From NCBI RefSeq assembly GCF_008795985.1, contig NZ_VMHP01000001.1, positions 1,116,001 to 1,180,000 on the forward strand: DNA of 64,000 bases, read 5' to 3'. This stretch comes from Marinobacter halotolerans. GTDB lineage: Bacteria > Pseudomonadota > Gammaproteobacteria > Pseudomonadales > Oleiphilaceae. The number at the start of each line of letters is the position of its first letter. Position 1 is the first letter of the stretch. Below are positions 54,949 through 64,000 of the stretch, one piece after another. The position numbers were made by a program, and so were the translations under genes. The notes below the pieces were generated by a model. That model saw nothing but the letters and a program-made list of their open reading frames with translations, had not been told where the DNA came from and ran no database searches.

Positions 54949-57093
54949 CTATTGTGATGTGCCTGTCAGACGTTCAAGTAAAACCAGCTGGGACGCAAAA
55001 CGGTCCTCGCCTTCAGCGGGCTGATTCTGAACGTAACTGCCGTCAGACTGCAAGATCCACGACTGGCAATTATCGGCCAGATAGGTATCCAGATCCTCCC
55101 GCAGGCGTGCCGACAAGGACGGGTCCTCCACCGGAAACGCCGTTTCCACGCGGTTCAGCAGGTTCCGCTCCATACCGTCAGCACTGGAGCAATAGACATC
55201 CGGGCGGCCGTCATTGCCAAAGTAATAGACCCGGGTGTGTTCAAGGAAGCGGCCGATAATCGAGCGAACGCGAATATTCTCCGACAGCCCCGGAACTTCC
55301 GGCCGCAGACAGCAGATACCCCGGATAATCAGGTCGACCTTGACCCCGGCCTGGGAAGCCCGGTAAAGCGCCTTGATCAGCTCCCGCTCGGTCAACGCGT
55401 TGAATTTCAGTATGATCCGCCCCTTTTCACCCAGTTCGGCTTCACGGTCCACCAGCGCTAGCAGGCGGCTGTGCAGGGTGAAAGGCGAATGGAACAGCTT
55501 TTTGATCTTCAGGGCCTTACCCATGCCTGTCAGCTGCTGAAAGAGCTTGTTCACATCGTCGCCGATGGACTCGTCGCAGGTCATAAAGCTGTAGTCGGTG
55601 TAAAGGCGGGCGTTGCCGGCGTGATAATTGCCGGTGCCGAGATGGACATAGCGACGCAGCCGCCCTTCTTCCCGACGCACGATCAGGATCATCTTGGCGT
55701 GACACTTGTAACCCACTACGCCGTAGACCACGATCACGCCGGCTTCCTGAAGGCGGCTGGCCAGTTCCAGGTTCTCCGCTTCGCTAAACCGGGCACGCAG
55801 CTCAATGATGGCGGTCACTTCCTTGCCCCGACGGGCGGCGTCCATCAGTGCTTCGACAATCTCGGAATCGGCACCGGTGCGGTAAAGTGTCTGCCGGATG
55901 GCCAGAACCTGAGTATCCTTGGCCGCCTGACGCAACAGATCCACCACCGGGCTGAAATTTTCATAGGGATGCAGCAACAGAAGCGGCCGTTTGCGAATGG
56001 CATCGAACATCGAGTCCTTGCTGCGAATCAATCGTGGAATTGACGGCGAGAAATTGGAATAGGTCAGGTCCGGACGGTCCACCAGGCCACCCACGGCCAT
56101 CAGACGGGTCAGGTTCACCGGGCCGTGGACCTTGTAAAGATCCCTATCGGTCAGGCCGAACTCCCGCAGCAGGAATTGCACAAGCTCTTCCGGGCAGTTA
56201 TCCGCAACCTCCAGCCGCACACCGTCGCCAAAGCGACGGCTCAACAGCTCACCGCGCAGGGCTGAGGCCAGGTCTTCCAGATCGTCTTCCAGCTCAAGGT
56301 CGGCATTACGGGTGAGCCGGAACTGGTAGCAGCCCTTCACTTCCATTCCCGGGAACAGTTCCTCGGCGTGGGCGTGGATCATGGAGGACAGAAACACCAG
56401 ATTTTCACCGCCGCTGCAAACATCATCCGGCAGGCGAACCAGACGGGGCAACGACCGGGGCGCCGGCACGATCGCCATGCCGGTTTCACGACCGAAGGCG
56501 TCCTTGCCATCGAGCTCGACAATGAAGTTCAGGCTCTTGTTGACCAGTCGTGGAAAGGGATGGGAGGGATCGAGCCCGATGGGGCTGACCACCGGCAGGA
56601 TCTCGTCTTCAAAATAGTGACGCACCCAGTCAGCCTGCTCTGCCGTCCATTCCCGGCGCCGCACGAAATGAATATTTTCCCGCTCCATTTCAGGAATCAG
56701 CACGTCATTCAGAATTTCGTACTGCTCGCGGATGTACTCGTGAGCCACACGGCTGATTTCCCCCAGCACTTCCTCCGGCATCATTCCGTCGGACCCCAGG
56801 GTTTCCCGGCCATATTTGATCTGCTGGCGAAGGCCGGCCACCCGGATCTCGAAAAACTCGTCCATGTTGCTGCTGAAAATGCAGCAGAACATCAGCCGGT
56901 TGAGCAACGGGTGTGTTGTATCCAGAGCCTGCTTCAGCACCCGGTAGTTGAACTGAAGCTGGCTCAGTTCCCGGTTGAAATAGTTTTCGGCAGCGGCCAC
57001 GTTAATATCGTTGCCCGGCTCCGGCAGTTCAACCGGCGCCGGCACATTCGGTGACTCGACTGCATTGTCCTGATTTGCTGATTCCGTGGTCAT
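54949..57093 (-). CDS. ppk1: Polyphosphate kinase 1
   Basis: This 714-residue enzyme reversibly makes polyphosphate from ATP. The N domain starts NYFNRELSQLQFNYRVL. The phosphorylated and assisting His residues are in GYKCHAKMILIVRR and YVHLGTGNYHAGNARLYTD, matching the E. coli PPK His pair. The C-terminal phospholipase-D-like repeats include NIRVRSIIGRFLEHTRVYYF. The ppk-hemB adjacency is the same as in P. aeruginosa. hemB ends 18 nt downstream of its start side. Confidence 0.95.
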   Translation of the reverse strand: MTTESANQDNAVESPNVPAPVELPEPGNDINVAAAENYFNRELSQLQFNYRVLKQALDTTHPLLNRLMFCCIFSSNMDEFFEIRVAGLRQQIKYGRETLGSDGMMPEEVLGEISRVAHEYIREQYEILNDVLIPEMERENIHFVRRREWTAEQADWVRHYFEDEILPVVSPIGLDPSHPFPRLVNKSLNFIVELDGKDAFGRETGMAIVPAPRSLPRLVRLPDDVCSGGENLVFLSSMIHAHAEELFPGMEVKGCYQFRLTRNADLELEDDLEDLASALRGELLSRRFGDGVRLEVADNCPEELVQFLLREFGLTDRDLYKVHGPVNLTRLMAVGGLVDRPDLTYSNFSPSIPRLIRSKDSMFDAIRKRPLLLLHPYENFSPVVDLLRQAAKDTQVLAIRQTLYRTGADSEIVEALMDAARRGKEVTAIIELRARFSEAENLELASRLQEAGVIVVYGVVGYKCHAKMILIVRREEGRLRRYVHLGTGNYHAGNARLYTDYSFMTCDESIGDDVNKLFQQLTGMGKALKIKKLFHSPFTLHSRLLALVDREAELGEKGRIILKFNALTERELIKALYRASQAGVKVDLIIRGICCLRPEVPGLSENIRVRSIIGRFLEHTRVYYFGNDGRPDVYCSSADGMERNLLNRVETAFPVEDPSLSARLREDLDTYLADNCQSWILQSDGSYVQNQPAEGEDRFASQLVLLERLTGTSQ

Positions 57094-57111
57094 TGGGCGT
57101 TATTTCCGTTG

Positions 57112-58260
<1,149 letters not shown>

Positions 58261-59295
58261 CTATTGGATCGAGTCCAGCGCCTCGGCACGGTATATCTCT
58301 GCACCCGTGAAATGCTGCTGCCGCAGGCGGTTTATGGCCGCCTCACGTTCGGGCCCCGCCAGCCCCAGCTTTTCCAGTTCGGCTTTTGCCTGTCGGTATG
58401 CCTGCCAGCGCTGCCCCCAGGCCTGCTGATCCGCTTCAACCTGAGCCAGACGCTCCGCCGCTTCCATGCCGAAGGCATCGACACGCCAGGCCTGCAACGC
58501 TTGCGGATCGTCCGCCAGCGCTTGCTGAACCTGCTCGTATTCCGAAAACTTACGGGTGCGCTGACGGGCTTCCCGTACCGGTGCCGGCAACGCCTGTTCG
58601 GCCTCCCGCAACTGTTGTTCCCGCGCCTTGGCGCTGAGGGACTCATCGGCGCGGATCCGCAGTCGGGCCAGCTGATACTGATCCACCGCTTCTTCCAGCG
58701 CAAAGAACGCCTGAGTAGTCTCCGTATCCATCCATTGACGGCGCAGGGCACGAATCCGTGCAAGTTGGCTGGCCATAGCGTCCGGACTCATGGAGGCGAC
58801 CTCACCGGCGGCGGATTCCAGCTCGCCCAGTTCCAGTTTGTAATCGAGATAGGAGCCAAGAATATTAATGGCCTGGGAACGGGCCGGCTCATGCAGAATG
58901 GACAGCGCCCGCTCGATCCGCGCGATCAGTTGCTCCAGAGTCTCCTCGCCCAGTGCCGCGAGGTAATGCTCGAACAACTGGCGCAGCTGCGGTGTCGGCA
59001 CCAGTTCGCCATTGACGTCTGTCTGGTCCCAGCCACGGGGAACGCTGGTGCCGCTGAGAGAATCCGGAAGCTGCTGCGGAATCTCCACCGATTCGGAAGC
59101 CAGCAGCCGGGAGGGGTATTCGTCGGTCGGTCGAACATCGGTCGTGTCGTCGGCCGATCCGGCGAGTGAAGCGCCGTCGGGGCTACCCGACGGCGAGCCG
59201 GGGGATGGACCGGAGGCCGAAAACACAAGTGTCAGGGCAATGGCGGCGGCCAGTCCGAAAAGAGCGACCGTCGCCAGTGTCAGAGCTCGCTTCAT
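58261..59295 (-). CDS. Lipase secretion chaperone (LifO/Lif family)
   Basis: This 344-residue protein has an N-terminal membrane anchor (LTLATVALFGLAAAIALTLVF) and a Ser/Gly/Pro-rich linker. The helical lipase-chaperone domain carries LRQLFEHYLAALGEETLEQL near residue 105, the counterpart of the family motif RxxFDY(F/C)L(S/T)A, with Asp-Tyr changed to Glu-His. Arg-rich helices and FTGAEIYRAEALD near the end also match. Such proteins fold a cognate secreted lipase in the periplasm. No lipase gene is adjacent, which is unusual. Confidence 0.85.
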   Translation of the reverse strand: MKRALTLATVALFGLAAAIALTLVFSASGPSPGSPSGSPDGASLAGSADDTTDVRPTDEYPSRLLASESVEIPQQLPDSLSGTSVPRGWDQTDVNGELVPTPQLRQLFEHYLAALGEETLEQLIARIERALSILHEPARSQAINILGSYLDYKLELGELESAAGEVASMSPDAMASQLARIRALRRQWMDTETTQAFFALEEAVDQYQLARLRIRADESLSAKAREQQLREAEQALPAPVREARQRTRKFSEYEQVQQALADDPQALQAWRVDAFGMEAAERLAQVEADQQAWGQRWQAYRQAKAELEKLGLAGPEREAAINRLRQQHFTGAEIYRAEALDSIQ

Positions 59296-59316
59296 CAGTA
59301 CCTGCTAGATAGAGGT

Positions 59317-59538
59317 TCAGAGGGAGCGGTTGTTGAAGCCCACGTCCACCTTTCTAGGTGCATCATTCCGAAAGGCGGTGTCCACTTCCTCGATTCTGCC
59401 ACCCTGACTCAGAAACGCCTCAATGTCATGCTGAAGTTGTGCCCTGATCCGCGCGCGTCCGGCGATGGAATGGGTGTCTTCGGTATCAATGGACCAGCTT
59501 CCGGATTGCTCCAGATTTCCTTCGTCAAATTCGCTCAT
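59317..59538 (-). CDS. Small acidic protein with SutA-like C terminus
   Basis: This protein has 73 residues from ATG 59538, with GGGAGAGA a few nt upstream; a longer frame to 59592 is less likely. The N half is acidic and low in structure (MSEFDEGNLEQSGSW). A helix with EAFLSQGGRIEEV follows, then a tail ending DAPRKVDVGFNNRSL. Pseudomonas SutA, an RNA-polymerase-associated regulator in slow growth, has the same plan (acidic N terminus, EEFLSRGGKVQEI, PKKPDSKYGSRPI). The assignment is by memory of that pattern and is tentative. Confidence 0.5.
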   Translation of the reverse strand: MSEFDEGNLEQSGSWSIDTEDTHSIAGRARIRAQLQHDIEAFLSQGGRIEEVDTAFRNDAPRKVDVGFNNRSL

Positions 59539-59569
59539 GGAGTCTCTCCCATAACGAACCCAGTAATAA

Positions 59570-59585
59570 AGGCGTCGCAACGCCT
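59570..59585. repeat. Short hairpin in the leader of the SutA-like gene
   Basis: AGGCGT-CGCA-ACGCCT forms a 6-bp stem with 4-nt loop, about 32 bp before the SutA-like start on its transcript. The surrounding 255-bp gap also holds TATAAT at about 59627 on the plus strand and a tandem repeat further right. Confidence 0.35.
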
Positions 59586-59668
59586 CACTCAACAGAAACC
59601 CTGTACAGTCACCGTCTTGGCGTCTTTATAATGCGCTTTTGATGACAGCGCTATTTCCTTACAAAGTC

Positions 59669-59688
59669 TTTTTTGTAATTTTTTGTAA
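59669..59688. repeat. Two tandem copies of TTTTTTGTAA
   Basis: TTTTTTGTAA is repeated head to tail (59669-59678 and 59679-59688), and TTACAAA at 59659-59665 is inverted relative to them. It lies in the divergent region between the SutA-like gene and tetR and could be an AT-rich regulator site or curved DNA. Confidence 0.45.
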
Positions 59689-59746
59689 CTATCCCCATTG
59701 TTCTGTTTTTGAAGGATAAACTGAACCCATCAAACGGGCATAATCG

Positions 59747-59775
59747 TTGACTGAAGAAATGAACCGTGGTTCAAT
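59747..59775 (+). promoter_or_regulatory. Promoter of tetR/acyl-CoA dehydrogenase pair with operator inside
   Basis: TTGACT (59747-59752), 17-bp spacer, TTCAAT (59770-59775). The palindrome TGAACCGTGGTTCA at 59760-59773 overlaps the spacer and -10, so autorepression by the TetR protein encoded 20 bp downstream is expected. AAGGAGG follows before the ATG. Confidence 0.65.
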
Positions 59776-59793
59776 ATTTATTAAGGAGGCCGA

Positions 59794-60426
59794 ATGGCCT
59801 ATCGCGAAACTGAAAAGATGCGGAACCGCAAAGCCGAGGCCCGCAGGCGCATTGTCGAGTGCACCCAGCAGTGTGTGGTTGAAGGTGGATTCCGCAATGC
59901 GCGGGTAACGGCGGTTGCCGAGTGCGCGGGGGTGGCAACCGGCACTATTTACCGCCATTTCGAATCCAAGGAAGACCTGTTCGCCGAAATCTTCCGGATA
60001 GCGACCCAGCGTGAAGTGGATAAGGTGGCGGAAGCACTGGCCACCGAAGGAAACGCCGTCATCAGACTCGAACGTGCCCTGCGCCAGTTTGCAGTGCGAG
60101 CCCTGAGAGCGCCCACCATGGCCTGGTCGCTGATCGCCGAGCCGGTGGACCCGAAGGTGGAGGAAGAACGGCTGCAGTTTCGCCGCGCCTATGCAGAGCT
60201 GTTTCAACGAGCCATTGAAGAAGGCATGGCAGAAGGAAGTCTGCCGCAACAACAGGCCGCCCAGAGTAGTACCTGTCTGGTCGGGGCCATAGCCGAAAGC
60301 CTGGTGGGCCCGTTATCGCCATCCATGGCGGAAACGCCGGTCCAGGCCGGTAACAACGACAGTCATCCGCTGGTCGACTCCATCATCTGTTTTTGCATGC
60401 AGGGGCTGACTGGCAATCGGAGGTAG
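59794..60426 (+). CDS. TetR-family regulator paired with an AidB-like gene
   Basis: This 210-residue TetR protein has the DNA-binding region RRRIVECTQQCVVEGGFRNARVTAVAECAGVATGTIYRHFESKEDLFAE and a C-terminal domain of the TetR_C type (APTMAWSLIAEPVDPKVEEER). The stop overlaps the ribosome site GGAGG of the next gene, so the two are coupled. Its own promoter contains a 14-bp palindrome. An acyl-CoA or related ligand is inferred from the partner gene. Confidence 0.88.
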   Translation: MAYRETEKMRNRKAEARRRIVECTQQCVVEGGFRNARVTAVAECAGVATGTIYRHFESKEDLFAEIFRIATQREVDKVAEALATEGNAVIRLERALRQFAVRALRAPTMAWSLIAEPVDPKVEEERLQFRRAYAELFQRAIEEGMAEGSLPQQQAAQSSTCLVGAIAESLVGPLSPSMAETPVQAGNNDSHPLVDSIICFCMQGLTGNRR

Positions 60427-60428
60427 AC

Positions 60429-62132
60429 ATGAATGCCCGCCAGCCACAGCCAGAAGCACCGCTGAACCATCCGGTGGATGCCCCGGATCTTGCCATTACC
60501 CACGAGGTAACCAACCAGCCCCCGGCCCTGGAAAACTACAACCTGTTCAGCCAGGACACCGCGCTGCAGGAAGCGGTGGCTCGGGAAGGCGCAGCCCATG
60601 CGGTGGCTGACCTTGACCGTTTCGGTGCCTGGACCGGTGCCGCAAACACCATTGAGCTGGGATTCCAGGCCAACGCCAACAAACCGGCCTTCGACACTCA
60701 CGACCGTTTTGGCCATCGCATAGACCAGGTCAACTTTCACCCGGCCTACCACCAGTTGATGGCCAAAGCCATGGAAGAGGGCCTACACAGTAGCCCCTGG
60801 GCCCAGCCGGGAACCGGAGCCCACGCTACCCGCGCGGCAAAATACTACATGCACTCCCAGGTCGAGGCCGCCCACTGTTGCCCCATCACCATGACGTTCG
60901 CTGCGGTGCCGTCCATCCGCAAACAACCTGAGCTGGCGGCCCTCTGGGAACAAAAGATTCTTGCCAATCAGTACGATCCGTCCAATCGGCCGGACACTGA
61001 AAAGCAGTCGGTCACCATCGGTATGGCCATGACCGAAAAACAGGGTGGCAGTGACGTGCGCGCCAACAGCACCAGAGCCTACCCGATTGGCGCCGGCGGA
61101 CCCGGGCAATCCTATGAACTGGTAGGACACAAATGGTTTGTCTCTGCCCCCATGTGCGATGCCTTTCTGGTACTCGCCCAGACCGGTAGCGGCCTTTCCT
61201 GTTTTCTGATGCCGCGGTGGCGTCCGGACGGCAGCAAGAATCCCTGGCAGGTCCAGCGCCTGAAGAACAAAATGGGCAATGTTGCCAACGCTTCCAGCGA
61301 GGCGGAACTGCGCGGCGCACTCGCCTGGATGGTCGGCGAAGAGGGGCGCGGCGTACCCACCATTATTGAAATGGTGGCCATGACCCGGTTCGACTGCATG
61401 ATCGGCAGCTCTGCCGGTATGCGCCAGGCCATTGCCCAGGCCACCCATCACTGCCGTCATCGCAGCGCATTCGGCCAGCAACTGAACCGGCAACCGCTGA
61501 TGCAGAACGTCCTGGCTGATCTGGCGCTGGAGAGTGAAGCGGCCCTGACCTACACCATGCGGGTTGCTCGCGCGCTGGACAATCAACACCTTGAACATGA
61601 ACGGCTGCTAGCCCGGCTGGCTACTCCCGTGGGTAAATACTGGATCTGCAAGCGCACCCCCAACCACGCCTACGAAGCCATGGAATGCCTTGGCGGCAAT
61701 GGCGTGATGGAAGACTGCATCATGCCGCGGCTGCTGCGGGAATCGCCGGTGAACGCTATCTGGGAAGGCAGCGGCAACGTCCAGTGCCTGGACACCCTGC
61801 GGGCGCTGCAGAAAGAACCGGACACCCTTGATGCCTTCTTCCGCGAGGCGGGCCTTGCCAGAGGCGCCGACCGCCGCTTTGACCGCTTCCTGGCTCAGTT
61901 GCAAAACGACTTTGCCGATATCAGCGACTTCGAATACCGCGCCCGCAATCTGGTGGACCGGCTGGCACTGGCCATGCAGGCATCACTGCTGCTTCGCCAC
62001 TCCGACCCGGCTTCCGCCGATGCCTTCTGCGCCTCGCGGCTTGAGTACACCGGCGGTCTGAACTATGGCAACCTGCCTTCGGGCCTGAATACCGCAGGCA
62101 TTATCGACCGGGCGACTCCTGTAGTAGACTGA
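60429..62132 (+). CDS. AidB-like acyl-CoA dehydrogenase family protein
   Basis: This protein has 567 residues from ATG 60429. It aligns along its whole length with E. coli AidB: an N-terminal extension (NYNLFSQDTALQEAV), AQVEAAHCCPITMTFAA, GMAMTEKQGGSDVRANSTRA (flavin-binding region), WFVSAPMCDAFLVLAQT, MTRFDCMIGSSAGMRQA, and PVNAIWEGSGNVQCLD with the acyl-CoA dehydrogenase Glu position. AidB protects DNA during alkylation stress. Relatives under TetR control may instead be lipid dehydrogenases. The length fits AidB rather than ordinary ACADs. Confidence 0.87.
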   Translation: MNARQPQPEAPLNHPVDAPDLAITHEVTNQPPALENYNLFSQDTALQEAVAREGAAHAVADLDRFGAWTGAANTIELGFQANANKPAFDTHDRFGHRIDQVNFHPAYHQLMAKAMEEGLHSSPWAQPGTGAHATRAAKYYMHSQVEAAHCCPITMTFAAVPSIRKQPELAALWEQKILANQYDPSNRPDTEKQSVTIGMAMTEKQGGSDVRANSTRAYPIGAGGPGQSYELVGHKWFVSAPMCDAFLVLAQTGSGLSCFLMPRWRPDGSKNPWQVQRLKNKMGNVANASSEAELRGALAWMVGEEGRGVPTIIEMVAMTRFDCMIGSSAGMRQAIAQATHHCRHRSAFGQQLNRQPLMQNVLADLALESEAALTYTMRVARALDNQHLEHERLLARLATPVGKYWICKRTPNHAYEAMECLGGNGVMEDCIMPRLLRESPVNAIWEGSGNVQCLDTLRALQKEPDTLDAFFREAGLARGADRRFDRFLAQLQNDFADISDFEYRARNLVDRLALAMQASLLLRHSDPASADAFCASRLEYTGGLNYGNLPSGLNTAGIIDRATPVVD

Positions 62133-62171
62133 TGGGGATATCTTCAACTCGGTCCAACACAGCGAACGCCT

Positions 62172-62510
62172 ATGTCCGATGCATTGCGCAAGCTTCTGAA
62201 CACCGCAGACGACCATCCGGTGATCACCCCGCACGTCGGGGTGCTCACCCTGCACTTTCAGCTATATGGCTGTCCTGACCTGAAAGCAAAGCGAAAGGTG
62301 TTTACGGCGCTGAAAGCCGTCTGGGGAAAAGAATCCGACCTGGCGGTCGCCGAAACGGCGGATCAGGAAACCCTGGATTGCGCAACCTGGACGGTTGCCG
62401 CTCTGGGTGGCTCTTCCAGGCAGATTTCCGAACGTCTGGACCAGGTGGAAAAAGCCATTGAAGAGCGGGTAGACGCCGCCATTCTGGACGTACACCGCGA
62501 GATTCTGTGA
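62172..62510 (+). CDS. DUF503 family protein
   Basis: This 112-residue protein matches DUF503 (YlxP-like). It has VGVLTLHFQLYGCPDLKAKRKVFTALKAVWGKE, then AETADQETLDCATWTVAALGGSSRQISERLDQVEKAIEE. Members are small alpha/beta proteins; in Firmicutes ylxP lies beside ribosome-binding factor genes. No ribosome site is obvious. The function is unknown. Confidence 0.75.
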   Translation: MSDALRKLLNTADDHPVITPHVGVLTLHFQLYGCPDLKAKRKVFTALKAVWGKESDLAVAETADQETLDCATWTVAALGGSSRQISERLDQVEKAIEERVDAAILDVHREIL

Positions 62511-62667
62511 TCAAAGGCCTGCTGTAGCGTATGACGGCACAGCGCCGTATACTAGCTCCCCTCAGGGAACGCAGCCCCTTGCCCGACGGGCAATAACCGA
62601 TAGTTTCCACCTTCCACACGGCACCCGGGACGGGCCGGTGGTCGACCACTGAAAGCGTGTGGCACCT

Positions 62668-64000
62668 ATGACTGGAAAGAAAAAGTCGGCCCAGGCCTCG
62701 ATTGAAGCCATGCACCGTGTATTCACGGTACCCGAGGCCCCTGAATCAACCCTGAGCCGTATCGATCAGAACATTTCCCGCAACCTCGCTGGCTTCCTTC
62801 AGGAGCATATTGTCGCGGTTGAACGGGACCTGTCCGAGGTGGAAAAGGATTTTTCCGACTACGCCATACCGGAAAAACCCATTTTTGTGTCGGAACAGGC
62901 CCAGTTCCTGCTCGAGAAGCTGGTGGCCAACTCGGTCCATACCGCATCCCCCAGCTTTATCGGCCACATGACCTCAGCGCTGCCCTATTTCATGCTGCCG
63001 CTGTCCAAGATCATGATTGCCCTGAACCAGAACCTGGTGAAAACCGAAACGTCCAAGGCCTTCACGCCCATGGAACGCCAGGTATTAGGCATGATTCACC
63101 GGCTGGTCTATGAGCAGGACGGTGCTTTTTACCGCAAGTACATGCACGACCCCCGCCATGCGCTGGGCGCCATGTGCTCTGGTGGCACGGTCGCCAACCT
63201 GACTGCGCTGTGGGTCGCCCGCAACAATGCGTTTCCTGCCGAAGGCAGCTTCCGCGGTATTCATCAGGAAGGTTTATTCCGGGCACTGCGCTATTACGGC
63301 TGCGAGGGCGCTGCCATTCTGGTGTCCCGTCGCGGCCACTATTCACTGCGCAAGGCGGCGGACGTGCTCGGGCTGGGCCGGGAATTTCTGGTGCCGGTGG
63401 ATACCGATGACGAAAACAAGATCCAGACCGACGCGCTGCGGGAAAAATGCCTGGAGCTTCACCGCCAGAAGATCCGCGTGATCGCCATCTGTGGTATTGC
63501 GGGCACCACCGAAACCGGCAATGTCGACCCCCTGGATGCCATGGCAGACATCGCTCGGGAGTTCGGTGCGCATTTTCATGTGGACGCCGCCTGGGGCGGA
63601 CCAACGCTCTTTTCCCGCACCCACCGGCATCTGCTGCGAGGCATAGAAAAGGCCGACTCGGTCACTTTCGATGCCCACAAGCAGCTTTATGTCCCCATGG
63701 GCGCGGGCCTGGTGGTGTTCCGCGACCCGGCACTGGCCAGTGCCGTGGAGCATCATGCCCAGTACATCATTCGTAAGGGGTCTCGCGACCTCGGCAGTAC
63801 CACGCTGGAAGGATCGCGCCCCGGCATGTCCATGTTGATCCAGTCCGGCCTGAAGATTCTGGCCCGGGAGGGCTATGAAATCCTGATTGATCAGGGCATC
63901 GACAAGGCGCGGACCTTCGCGGAGATGATTGATAACGAGCCGGATTTTGAACTGATCACCCGGCCGGAACTGAACATTCTGACCTATCGCTATTGCCCCA
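62668..64000 (+). CDS. PLP-dependent decarboxylase, PanP-type aspartate decarboxylase (5' part)
   Basis: The first 444 residues of a group II PLP decarboxylase are present, and the frame is still open at the window end. It has the conserved SGGTVANLTALWVARN, CGIAGTTETGNVDPLDAMADIA, FHVDAAWGGPTLFS (Asp contacting the pyridine) and the PLP Lys in TFDAHKQLYVPMGAG. The N-terminal helical region and overall character resemble PanP, which makes beta-alanine for pantothenate in Vibrio and relatives lacking PanD. A glutamate decarboxylase is the alternative. The start at 62668 has a weak ribosome site. Confidence 0.75.
   Translation, partial: MTGKKKSAQASIEAMHRVFTVPEAPESTLSRIDQNISRNLAGFLQEHIVAVERDLSEVEKDFSDYAIPEKPIFVSEQAQFLLEKLVANSVHTASPSFIGHMTSALPYFMLPLSKIMIALNQNLVKTETSKAFTPMERQVLGMIHRLVYEQDGAFYRKYMHDPRHALGAMCSGGTVANLTALWVARNNAFPAEGSFRGIHQEGLFRALRYYGCEGAAILVSRRGHYSLRKAADVLGLGREFLVPVDTDDENKIQTDALREKCLELHRQKIRVIAICGIAGTTETGNVDPLDAMADIAREFGAHFHVDAAWGGPTLFSRTHRHLLRGIEKADSVTFDAHKQLYVPMGAGLVVFRDPALASAVEHHAQYIIRKGSRDLGSTTLEGSRPGMSMLIQSGLKILAREGYEILIDQGIDKARTFAEMIDNEPDFELITRPELNILTYRYCP

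Overview
The window reads as a chromosomal segment of a marine gammaproteobacterium related to Pseudomonas, most likely Marinobacter. The reasons are moderately high GC, dense operons, and gene blocks shared with Pseudomonas: amgK-murU, rpe-gph-trpE, trpGDC, vfr-osmC-speD, argB-algC-dut-coaBC-radC-rpmBG, dsbA-cyt c4-engB, and ppk-hemB. The genus is inferred from protein character and memory of gene order, not from a search. I see no rRNA, tRNA, CRISPR array, insertion sequence or prophage. It is mostly core genome with short accessory insertions.

Layout. 0-8.5 kb: cell-wall recycling (amgK end, murU), a J-domain protein, rpe-gph, then the tryptophan genes trpE, trpG, trpD and trpC, headed by an unlisted 30-residue leader peptide rich in Trp codons. 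8.5-22.3 kb: an accessory block between trpC and vfr holding DUF4202, two glutathione-transferase-like genes, a betaine-type ABC transporter (order X-W-V), a solute-binding lipoprotein, a frameshifted META-domain lipoprotein, an AraC regulator facing a lipid-type cluster (sterol desaturase family, monoacylglycerol-lipase-like hydrolase, SDR), and modABC. 22.3-30.3 kb: vfr and osmC (divergent), speD, pirin, a PrkB-type phosphoribulokinase, and a 1262-residue PilZ/DUF1631/GGDEF/EAL protein with degenerate catalytic motifs. 30.4-42.2 kb: a metallopeptidase lipoprotein, argA, argE, argB, algC, dut, coaBC, radC, rpmB and rpmG (rpmG is only 51 residues).

42.3-53.6 kb: a LuxR-type regulator, a large lipoprotein, an EEP nuclease, dsbA, cytochrome c4, engB, a TetR regulator, and an aldehyde/alcohol oxidation operon (ALDH, Tat-signal protein, GMC oxidoreductase), then coaD. 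53.6-64 kb: a YdgA-like protein, ppk1, Mg-type hemB, an orphan lipase chaperone, a SutA-like small acidic protein, a TetR/AidB-like acyl-CoA dehydrogenase pair, DUF503, and the start of a PanP-type decarboxylase cut by the window end.

How it fits together. Three steps of coenzyme A synthesis are represented (a possible beta-alanine supply by PanP, CoaBC, CoaD). The N-acetylated arginine pathway has argA, argE and argB. Several regulators sit next to good candidate operators: TetR with a 16-bp palindrome inside the ALDH promoter, TetR with a 14-bp palindrome inside its own promoter, AraC with 21-bp-spaced direct repeats, and a LuxR-type gene followed by a 20-bp palindrome. The most interesting non-coding signal is a structured, terminator-ended element beside engB, at the position where E. 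coli carries Spot 42 and Pseudomonas carries ErsA.
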